A stretch of DNA of 64,000 bases from Steroidobacteraceae bacterium. GTDB taxonomy: Bacteria; Pseudomonadota; Gammaproteobacteria; Steroidobacterales; Steroidobacteraceae. Position 1 is the stretch's first letter. Each line of letters starts with the position of its first letter. Shown one piece after another: positions 18,934 through 26,224 of this stretch. Below the pieces are notes generated by a model. It saw only the letters and a program-made list of their open reading frames with translations, had not been told where the DNA came from and made no database searches. Location of the stretch: positions 1 to 64,000 of the forward strand of contig JANWJS010000033.1 in the NCBI GenBank assembly GCA_025451845.1, written 5' to 3'. The position numbers and the translations under genes were made by a program.

Positions 18934-19685
18934 ACGTGTTTCGCGCGCAGGCAATGCACGGTATGTGGCGGCTCGCTCTGCCGCTGACCCTGGTACTGTC
19001 GTTGGGTGGTGCATCGCTCGCAACGGCGCAGGCTCCTCCCGCGGTGCACCACGGTGCCCAACAGAGGGAGTTACCGCAGGGCGAAGGCGCCTGGCAGAAC
19101 TTGATACAGGACAGCTCCGCTCCGCTGTTGCGCGGTTGGCAACATCCTGGGCTGCCTGCCGGGTGGACCATCGAGAATGGCGTGCTCTGCAAGAGCGGAC
19201 CGGTGGACGATCTGCAGTCCACGCGAACTTATAAGGACTTCGAGCTGGAGCTCGATTGGAAGATCGGCAAGGAAGGCAACAGCGGCATCTTCTATCGGGC
19301 CACGCACCAGTACGACGAGATCTACTGGAGCGGGCCCGAATACCAGCTTCTCGACGACGCGAATGCCGCGGACGGCAAGAACCGGCTCACGGCGGCAGGA
19401 TCGGTGTACGCCATGTATCCTTCGCCGGCCGGCGTGGTGCATCCTTATGGCCGCTGGAACAGGGCCCGCATCATCGTGCGCGGCCATCACGTCGAGTACT
19501 GGATGAACGGGCGCCGGATCGTTGCTTACGAGCTGGGAAGTGTCGACTGGAAGAAGCGCGACGCCGCCTCGAAGTTCTCGGCTTATCCAGGCTACGGTCT
19601 GGCACCCGAGGGCTTGATCGGGATCCAGGGAAACCACCCTGGCGCCGTCTCAATCCGCCACATGCGCATCCGGATACTGCCCTAG
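18930..19685 (+). CDS. DUF1080 / 3-keto-disaccharide hydrolase-like exported protein
   Basis: FELELDWKIGKEGNSGIFYRATHQYDEIYWSGPEYQLLDDANAADGKN, WNRARIIVRGHHVEYWMNGRRIVAYE; signal peptide; 4 nt overlap with upstream CDS. Confidence 0.87.
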   Translation: MNVFRAQAMHGMWRLALPLTLVLSLGGASLATAQAPPAVHHGAQQRELPQGEGAWQNLIQDSSAPLLRGWQHPGLPAGWTIENGVLCKSGPVDDLQSTRTYKDFELELDWKIGKEGNSGIFYRATHQYDEIYWSGPEYQLLDDANAADGKNRLTAAGSVYAMYPSPAGVVHPYGRWNRARIIVRGHHVEYWMNGRRIVAYELGSVDWKKRDAASKFSAYPGYGLAPEGLIGIQGNHPGAVSIRHMRIRILP

Positions 19686-19738
19686 CATCCTTGCCGCGAT
19701 GGAGCGGCCGGCGCACCCGCCCGCAATTCGAGCCCTCG

Positions 19739-20143
19739 CTAGAGATGTCCGATCTGCGCGGGCGGCTGGGTCCAGTTGTCGTGCAGCCCGTCGGAATAGC
19801 GGATGGGACCGCTGAGGAGCTCTTCCGGCGATGCATCGTCGAGCGTGGCGACAAAAACGCACACGAACGACCCACCCATGTAGTCGGCCTCGCCGCGCGC
19901 ATGCGTGCGAACACCGCAGCGGGCACAGTGATACTTCACGGGCGCCTGAGCATGTTTGTGGTATGCCACGCCCTCCTGCGAGCCGTCCGCCAGGCGGAAT
20001 GCTTCGGGCTTGACGTAGGTGCCCCAGGCCCGGGCCTTGACACAGAACGTGCAATTGCAACGCCCGGTCCCCCGAGTCAGATCGATATCGGCCTCGTAGC
20101 GGATGGCGCCGCAATGGCAGCTGCCGCGGAACGTCTTGAGCAT
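19739..20143 (-). CDS. GFA family (glutathione-dependent formaldehyde-activating enzyme-like) protein
   Basis: FRGSCHCGAIRYEADIDLTRGTGRCNCTFCVKARAWGTYV..; zinc Cys motifs. Confidence 0.85.
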   Translation of the reverse strand: MLKTFRGSCHCGAIRYEADIDLTRGTGRCNCTFCVKARAWGTYVKPEAFRLADGSQEGVAYHKHAQAPVKYHCARCGVRTHARGEADYMGGSFVCVFVATLDDASPEELLSGPIRYSDGLHDNWTQPPAQIGHL

Positions 20144-20164
20144 GTGGAACTCTCCTGCGATCTA

Positions 20165-20215
20165 TGACAGTATGCTGTCACTATGAGCAGTCTACGAGAT
20201 AGACAGCATGCTGTC
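20165..20215. promoter_or_regulatory. Tandem MarR operators TGACAGTATGCTGTCA and GACAGCATGCTGTC
   Basis: Near-perfect palindrome 20165-20180 and perfect 14-bp palindrome 20202-20215 in/near the GFA-MarR divergent intergenic region. Confidence 0.7.
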
Positions 20216-20677
20216 AACAAAGACGGTGACATTCCCGCGCGTACTCCCGCAGGGGACGCTTTCAGTGCCCTCGCCGTCCTGATCCTTCGCCTCGGCGGTC
20301 ACCTCGCCGGCGCGGGCGACGATCTGGCGCGCCCGAGCGGCCAGACGAGCGCGCGCTGGCAGGTCTTGGCCGCGGTGGAAAATCAGATGGCCACCGTGGC
20401 GCAAATTGCGCGCTCACTCGGCCTTGCACGGCAGAGTGTGCAGCGGATCGCGGACGTCCTGGCTCGGGAAGGCCTGGCGAAGTACCAGGAAAATCCCGGC
20501 CATCGGCGCGCAAAGCTGCTGCGGCTCCTGCCCCGGGGCCGTCATGTGCTGCGAGCCATTCAGGCCGCGCAACAGCCTTGGGCTGACCGACTGGGCGCCG
20601 CAATCGGGGAGGCGGACCTGCGCCGGGCGAGCGCGATTCTGCAGCGCCTGCTACAGGTGCTCGCCGAGACCGAGTGA
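20183..20677 (+). CDS. MarR family transcriptional regulator
   Basis: LARPSGQTSARWQVLAAVENQMATVAQIARSLGLARQSVQRIADVLAREGLAKYQENPGHRRAKLLRLLP; exact start uncertain. Confidence 0.87.
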   Translation: MSSLRDRQHAVNKDGDIPARTPAGDAFSALAVLILRLGGHLAGAGDDLARPSGQTSARWQVLAAVENQMATVAQIARSLGLARQSVQRIADVLAREGLAKYQENPGHRRAKLLRLLPRGRHVLRAIQAAQQPWADRLGAAIGEADLRRASAILQRLLQVLAETE

Positions 20678-20697
20678 GCCGTTATTTCGTTGCGAAA

Positions 20698-21333
20698 TCA
20701 GTTGCGGACTTGCACGGTTCCGTCGCCGAAGGCAGCGGCGGCGAACTCCGGTAGCTGCTCCGCCCAGGCGGACAACGCGCGCAGATGCGGGTACGCCGCA
20801 TCCTTGACGGTGCCGGGCTGTATTCGCCGATTGAAATCCCAGGCCACCGCCGTCGCCACTTCGGCAGCGCCGACACCCCGCGCAGCATGCCGCGGGGGTC
20901 GGTTGGCGAGCTCCGCCTCGAGCTCGCCGAACGCGGCATGCATCTGGCTCAGCACCCGGGCGACCCAGGGCTCGTGCTGCTTTTCCGGAGGACGCAGGTT
21001 GCGCTCGTAGACGAGCTGCACGCTCTTCTCGCACGCGGCGAGCGCCAGCCCGATAGTACGCAGCGCGGCCTGCCGGTCCGCCAGCTCACGCGGCATCAGG
21101 GACCTGGGGGCGGCGAGCGCCTCCGCATAATCCAGGATGAGCGTGGAATCCATGAGCACCGTGCCGTCATCGCATACCAATGTCGGCGCCTTCACGACGG
21201 GATTGATCGCGCGGAACTGATCGAACGTGCGGAATACCGAAAGCGAGCGGTGCTCGAACGGCACTCCGAGCAGCTGCAGTGAGATCGCCACGCGGCGGAC
21301 GTAGGGCGAATCGAGCATGCCGATGAGCTGCAT
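20698..21333 (-). CDS. Glutathione S-transferase
   Basis: MQLIGMLDSPYVRRVAISLQLLGVPFEHRSLSVFRTFDQFRAINPVVKAPTLVCDDGTVLMDSTLILDYAE. Confidence 0.87.
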   Translation of the reverse strand: MQLIGMLDSPYVRRVAISLQLLGVPFEHRSLSVFRTFDQFRAINPVVKAPTLVCDDGTVLMDSTLILDYAEALAAPRSLMPRELADRQAALRTIGLALAACEKSVQLVYERNLRPPEKQHEPWVARVLSQMHAAFGELEAELANRPPRHAARGVGAAEVATAVAWDFNRRIQPGTVKDAAYPHLRALSAWAEQLPEFAAAAFGDGTVQVRN

Positions 21334-21430
21334 ACCGCACTCCAGTGGGGGACCGGCAGCCGGTTCAGCGCCGGATCTTTCCGGATACGATAGCACCCCG
21401 GAACAGGCGATCGATCATCCTCGCTAGCCT

Positions 21431-21952
21431 ATGCGAAAGTCCGCGCTTCGTTTTCCGGCCACCATCAGGATCAGGGGGATCAATCCCTACGTGGCGGTCA
21501 GTAAGCGCCGCGCGGGGCAGTTGCAGGAGGATTGGCGCCGGCCGATGCCGGTGCGCGTCCGCGTAAACGGCAAGCCGGCACGAAAGCCGTGGCGCATCAA
21601 CCTGATGCCGGCGGGAAATGGCAGCTTCTTTCTCTACCTGCACAACTCAGTCCGGGAAGCATCTGCGACGCGCGTCGGGGATCGCGTCACGGTGGAACTC
21701 CAATTCGACCGATCCTACCGTAATGGACCTCTGCATCCGCTGCCTCGCTGGTTCGGCGCGGCGCTGAGCGCCAATCCGCGGGCAAAGCTGAATTGGAGCA
21801 GGCTCACTCCCAGCCGCCGGAAAGAAATCCTCAGGTACTTCGCGGCTCTGAAGTCGGATGACGCCAGGCAACGCAATCTGGTGCGCGCGATGACGGCGCT
21901 GTCGGGAGCGCCAGCCCGATTCATGGCCCGGAGTTGGAGCGAGGGGAAATAG
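21431..21952 (+). CDS. DUF1905 / YdeI-OmdA-like protein
   Basis: VRVNGKPARKPWRINLMPAGNGSFFLYLHNSVREASATRVGDRVTVELQFD..; RKEILRYFAALKSDDARQRNLVRAMTALSG. Confidence 0.7.
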   Translation: MRKSALRFPATIRIRGINPYVAVSKRRAGQLQEDWRRPMPVRVRVNGKPARKPWRINLMPAGNGSFFLYLHNSVREASATRVGDRVTVELQFDRSYRNGPLHPLPRWFGAALSANPRAKLNWSRLTPSRRKEILRYFAALKSDDARQRNLVRAMTALSGAPARFMARSWSEGK

Positions 21953-22334
21953 GCGCGACCGCCCGGGCCTGAAGCGCGCCACGCATGGCTGTTGCGCCCG
22001 CGTTCAGCATGGACTCCAGAACGGGTGCCGCGCTTGCAGGCAGGAAGTCGGCCGTCCACTCCACGCGAGAGCCTCCTGCGGCGCGCGCATGCACTTGTAC
22101 GCACCCGTTGTAATGAGTGAGGGGACTGTCCGCAGCTTTCGCGGTCCAGACCAGCCTGCGCAGCGAGTCCGAAGAGCTGACGATCGGCTCCTCGACGATA
22201 CGTCCGTTGGCGAACGTCACGCGGCGTCCACCCGGGACCAAGCGGGTATGCAGCGCACCGACATCGCGTATCGCGTCCCACACCACATCAGGGTTCGCGT
22301 CCGTCAAAACCTCTTTCGTGATCGAGCCCATCAT
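21921..22334 (-). CDS. SRPBCC family (polyketide cyclase/START-like) protein
   Basis: MMGSITKEVLTDANPDVVWDAIRDVGALHTRLVPGGRRVTFANGRIVEEPIVSSSDSLRRLVWTAK. Confidence 0.75.
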   Translation of the reverse strand: MMGSITKEVLTDANPDVVWDAIRDVGALHTRLVPGGRRVTFANGRIVEEPIVSSSDSLRRLVWTAKAADSPLTHYNGCVQVHARAAGGSRVEWTADFLPASAAPVLESMLNAGATAMRGALQARAVAPISPRSNSGP

Positions 22335-22507
22335 TCACCTCATGGAGGAATTCAGTGCGATTCTAAGGTGGCTGCGCCGCGCGCCTCTTGGGAAAAATTG
22401 CTGGTTTCCCGGGTGTCCCCCCCCTTTGGCGGCGCTGCGAGGCAGAATGGCCCGGACGGCCCCTCAGTTGACCCCTGCTGGACGGCAGAGCATTCTGTGA
22501 AGCCACC

Positions 22508-22684
22508 ATGAGCGATGCAGGCGCGACGGCAGCCGAGCTCAAGGAGGGCTCCTCCATTCGCGTCGGCCCCCTTCAGGCTGCCACCGTCCCTGCCGGGGTC
22601 GTGCATCGCACGATCAGCGTGGGCCGGACGGTCAATCTGTCCTTCGAGAGGGCTCGAGCTGAAACGGTCTTTTTGGACGAATAG
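22508..22684 (+). pseudogene. Cupin-like C-terminal half, possible truncated gene remnant
   Basis: 58-aa frame MSDAGATAAELKEGSSIRVGPLQAATVPAGVVHRTISVGRTVNLSFERARAETVFLDE; VPAGVVHRT is cupin-like and the N-terminal half is absent. Confidence 0.4.
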
Positions 22685-22722
22685 AAAGCCCGCGCTGCCG
22701 CAACGCGCTTCGAGGTAACGCC

Positions 22723-23583
22723 ATGAGTCTCCTCGCCACCGACGAACGCAATGCAGATCAGGTCGCGTACTGGAATGGCCCCCCCGGCGAGCGCTGGCGG
22801 GCGCGGCAGCAGGACCAGGATACCCTCCTGGCACCCGTTACGGACGTGCTGCTCCAGCGCGCGGCACCCGCGGCTGGTGAAAGGGCGCTCGATATCGGCT
22901 GCGGGTGCGGCACCACGAGTATCGAGCTCGCTCGGCGCGTCATGCCCGGCGGCCGGGTGGTCGGGGTCGATATCTCCGCGCCGATGCTGCAGCGGGCCGG
23001 GGAGCGCGCACCCGCAGATCTGCCCGTCGATTTCATCATGGCGGATGCGACCGCCTATCGTTTCGATCCCGCCGCCGCCGACCTCCTCTTCTCCCGCTTC
23101 GGTGTCATGTTTTTCGCGGAGCCGCAGAAGTCATTCGCCAACATGCGGCGCGGACTGCGCCGCGGAGCGCGGCTTGCCTTCGCCTGTTGGCGCGAGCCGC
23201 GAAAGAATCCCTGGCTGATGCTGCCGCTCGAGGAGGCATGCCGGCATGTGCCGCGCCCGCCGGCACCCGGACCGGAAGAGCCGGGTCCGTTCGCCTTCGC
23301 GGACGAGCGCCGCGTTCGCGGCATCCTCGACCAGGCGGGTTTCCGTGAAGTCAGGCTCGAGCCTGTCGATCTCGCGCTCGACATCGGCGTGGGCCGCGGA
23401 CTCGAAGCGGCCGTGGAGACGGTGACGGGAATGGGTCCCGCGAGCCGTGCGCTGGAAGGCCAGCCGCCAGACCTGCGGACCGCGGCGGCCCAATCCATTC
23501 GGGCGGCGCTGGCGCGATTTCAGGTGGGCAACACCGTTGCGCTGCCTGGTGCCGTCTGGATCGTCAGCGCAATGAGCGCCTGA
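22723..23583 (+). CDS. Class I SAM-dependent methyltransferase
   Basis: ERALDIGCGCGTTSIELARRVMPGGRVVGVDISAPMLQRAGERAPADLPVDFIMADA. Confidence 0.87.
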   Translation: MSLLATDERNADQVAYWNGPPGERWRARQQDQDTLLAPVTDVLLQRAAPAAGERALDIGCGCGTTSIELARRVMPGGRVVGVDISAPMLQRAGERAPADLPVDFIMADATAYRFDPAAADLLFSRFGVMFFAEPQKSFANMRRGLRRGARLAFACWREPRKNPWLMLPLEEACRHVPRPPAPGPEEPGPFAFADERRVRGILDQAGFREVRLEPVDLALDIGVGRGLEAAVETVTGMGPASRALEGQPPDLRTAAAQSIRAALARFQVGNTVALPGAVWIVSAMSA

Positions 23584-23641
23584 GCCTGCGTCCATCCTTG
23601 CTTGCTGGCCAGGCAGGAGCGGCATCATAGAGATATCCGGC

Positions 23642-23830
23642 ATGGCTGACTTGAAGAACCGGGTAACGTTGGTCACCGGGACGATCGCGGTCAACGGCGG
23701 TGCTCTCCTCCTGACAGCTGCCCGCGGCTTCGCAGGCTCGAGCAGCCTTACGCGCTTTCGGGGATGCCGGCGGACGCCGGGCGCCGCCCGATGCGGCGGG
23801 CGAGCCCATGGCCGAGCCCCATGGCGATGA
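23642..23830 (+). pseudogene. Possible internally deleted short-chain dehydrogenase (SDR) remnant
   Basis: MADLKNRVTLVTG (SDR N-terminus-like) runs directly into TIAVNGGALLL (SDR C-terminus-like); the frame then runs into antisense of the next gene. Confidence 0.35.
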
Positions 23831-24140
23831 GGCCGACGAGCAGATGAATCACCTGGATCACCCAGTGATCGGATCCCGGAAGGAGGCGCGACTGCATCAC
23901 GCCGAGCGCCGGTACGATGAGGCTCCAGATGAGGACGACGAGCGCGAACACCCGGGCTTTAGGGAGGGCAAAGCCCAGCGCCGCAAGCACCCAGAGACAG
24001 ATGACGAACAGCAAGCCGATGAACATATGGACCGGCCGCAGTGACAGCGCGTGGCCCGTCCAGAAGAGGATCCCGAGCACTACCAGAGTGATACCGAACA
24101 GACTGATGAGTAAGCGCGCGACGAGAACGGTGTACTTCAC
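23748..24140 (-). CDS. Small integral membrane protein (about 4 TM helices)
   Basis: MKYTVLVARLLISLFGITLVVLGILFWTGHALSLRPVHMFIGLLFVICLWVLAALGFALPKARVFALVVLIWS.. strongly hydrophobic. Confidence 0.65.
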   Translation of the reverse strand: MKYTVLVARLLISLFGITLVVLGILFWTGHALSLRPVHMFIGLLFVICLWVLAALGFALPKARVFALVVLIWSLIVPALGVMQSRLLPGSDHWVIQVIHLLVGLIAMGLGHGLARRIGRRPASAGIPESA

Positions 24141-24155
24141 GGCAGCAGCGGCGGC

Positions 24156-25166
24156 TCAGTATTGAGGATCGGCCGCGGTGAAAGACGAGCAGCAGGGCTT
24201 GCCGATGGCGTGCAGCTCCATGATCTCGGCGCGCGTGCCGTCGGGATCGAGCAGGTTGAGCTGCCACTTCGCGTCGCGGCCGATCTTGGGCAGGTTGGTC
24301 TGATCGTCCAGCCGGTTGCCGTTCCAGAGAAGGGTGTACGCCGCTTCGGCGCTCGCAACTCCGAGCGAGAAGTGATCGAGCACACCGGCATCCGCCTTGC
24401 TCATCCCGGGCGGGATGCCGCGACTTCCAGGCGAGCCCACCAGCATGTACTCGAGCCAGTCGGTGCCATCGGGCACCTGCTGCGAAATCCAAACGGGCTT
24501 GTCGTCGGTCATGCCGCCGAACCAATACGGCTTGAAGCCCAGGATGGCGCGATAGAACGTGTCCTCGCGCGCCCGATCGTGGACTATGAATCCGACATGG
24601 ATGATGTGCCGTGAGAGGAGATTGACGGCGATCGCGGGAGGATGCGCTGGCGGCTGCACGAATTGAACGCGGTTGCCCTCCGGGTCCTGCACCTCGAACC
24701 AACGGCTGCCGTCGCTTCCTTGCCGCACGCGCGCCGCAACGGCAATGCCCTTCGAGCGCAGGTATCGGCGCAGGCCATCCGCGTCCGCCGTGGCGAAAGC
24801 GACGTGATCGAGCCGGCTTATCGAACTCCAACCCGGCGGCAGCGGCAAAACTTCAACGAACTGCGTCGGTGCGAAATAGTAGCGCGTGCCGCGCGAGGTC
24901 TCCGGATCCAGACCCTTGGCCGCACCGAGGTCGTGCGCGTAGAAATGCCCGCTTGCGGCAGGATCCGATGCGTAAACAGCAATGTGAGAGACACCCGTGA
25001 TGGGCGGACGAGCAGTCGAGGCGGCATAGGCAAGCGGACTCAGGCATACAGCGAGCACCGCTGAGATGTATCGGCAGGACACAGCGCCTCTGGGGTTCGG
25101 AGCTTTGGTCCACTCTACCATGTAACATGCCATCATGACGGCCCCGGAGAGCGAACGCCTGACCAT
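24156..25166 (-). CDS. VOC (glyoxalase/bleomycin resistance-like) family protein, apparently exported
   Basis: SAVLAVCLSPLAYAAS signal; ITGVSHIAVYASDPAASGHFYAHDLG; LDHVAFATADADGLRRYL; VGFIVHDRAREDTFYRAILGFK; start uncertain (overlaps the divergent gene). Confidence 0.78.
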   Translation of the reverse strand: MVRRSLSGAVMMACYMVEWTKAPNPRGAVSCRYISAVLAVCLSPLAYAASTARPPITGVSHIAVYASDPAASGHFYAHDLGAAKGLDPETSRGTRYYFAPTQFVEVLPLPPGWSSISRLDHVAFATADADGLRRYLRSKGIAVAARVRQGSDGSRWFEVQDPEGNRVQFVQPPAHPPAIAVNLLSRHIIHVGFIVHDRAREDTFYRAILGFKPYWFGGMTDDKPVWISQQVPDGTDWLEYMLVGSPGSRGIPPGMSKADAGVLDHFSLGVASAEAAYTLLWNGNRLDDQTNLPKIGRDAKWQLNLLDPDGTRAEIMELHAIGKPCCSSFTAADPQY

Positions 25167-25830
25167 TGATGTCGGTGCAGACCATCACGTGTCCGGTCTG
25201 TTCGACCGCCCGCGCGCAGCACGAGCCTTGTGCATCCTGGCGCACGGTGCCGGCGCGGGGATGGAGCATCCCTCGATGCAAGCCGTTGCAACCGGGCTCG
25301 CGGCGCGCAGCATTGCGACCCTGCGTTATCAATTCCCGTATATGGAGCAACGGAGCCGGCGGCCAGACCCTCCCGCGGTGTGCCACGCGACCGTTCGCGC
25401 CGCCGTTGCGCAGGCGGGGCGGCTCGCGCCGGACCTGCCGCTCATCGCCGGAGGCCGATCGTTCGGCGGACGCATGACGTCGCAAGCACAGGCGCAGTCT
25501 CCGCTGGCAGGGGTCCGCGGGCTCGTGTTCCTGGCGTTCCCATTGCATCCCGCCGGTCGACCCGGCGCGGAACGCGCCGCACACCTGCAGGAGGTCAGCA
25601 TCCCCATGCTCTTCATTCAAGGAACGCGCGACGAGCTCGCGGATCCGAGTTTGCTCCGGGCGCTCGTCGAGCGCCTCGGTTCGCGCGCCACCCTACATCT
25701 GCTCGAGGATGCCGATCATGGCTTCCACATTCCCGCCCGAAGCGGCCGGAAAGACGTCGACGTGCGCGACGATGCGCTGAATGCAGTGCGTACCTGGCTG
25801 GACTGCATCGCCGGCTCGCGGCCAAGCTGA
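25135..25830 (+). CDS. Alpha/beta hydrolase (dienelactone hydrolase/KANL3-Tex30-like)
   Basis: LCILAHGAGAGMEHPSMQAVATGLAARSIATLRYQFPYME; IAGGRSFGGRMTS; LEDADHGFHIP. Confidence 0.82.
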   Translation: MTAPESERLTIDVGADHHVSGLFDRPRAARALCILAHGAGAGMEHPSMQAVATGLAARSIATLRYQFPYMEQRSRRPDPPAVCHATVRAAVAQAGRLAPDLPLIAGGRSFGGRMTSQAQAQSPLAGVRGLVFLAFPLHPAGRPGAERAAHLQEVSIPMLFIQGTRDELADPSLLRALVERLGSRATLHLLEDADHGFHIPARSGRKDVDVRDDALNAVRTWLDCIAGSRPS

Positions 25831-25941
25831 GCTGCTGAGATACCCGTTGCAATAGCCTCCTGGCGCGGGCGGAGTTTGCTACCTTCCTCGCTCGAGCGCA
25901 GACGCGACGCGGTGTTCCTCATCCGATCCTCGGCGCGGAGA

Positions 25942-25961
25942 CTCCAGCATTCATGCTGGAG
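25942..25961. repeat. Inverted repeat CTCCAGCAT-TC-ATGCTGGAG
   Basis: Perfect 9-bp arms read directly in the intergenic region. Confidence 0.6.
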
Positions 25962-26178
25962 GAAGCGCCGCCTCCCTGTTGCAAGATATCGCGGACCTGG
26001 GTTAATATACAGCTCGTCGGTATATCGGCTATCAGGCCCCCGGCGGGTGATCGACGATTTTTCGGGCGGCTCGCGGCAAGCGAGTGCAACGACACGGTGG
26101 TTTCGACTGCGAGTGTGCGTTGGGTAAGGGCACATGGTTGTTTCCGGGCTAGAACGTTAGCCCCCTGATTCTGGAAAT

Positions 26179-26198
26179 CCCCTCCCTTGAGGGAGGGG
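26179..26198. repeat. Inverted repeat CCCCTCCC-TTGA-GGGAGGGG 5' of the PQQ dehydrogenase gene
   Basis: Perfect 8-bp arms with tetraloop, ending 27 bp before the ATG at 26225. Confidence 0.6.
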
Positions 26199-26224
26199 AA
26201 GACGTTAAAGCAGGGTCGAGAGCA

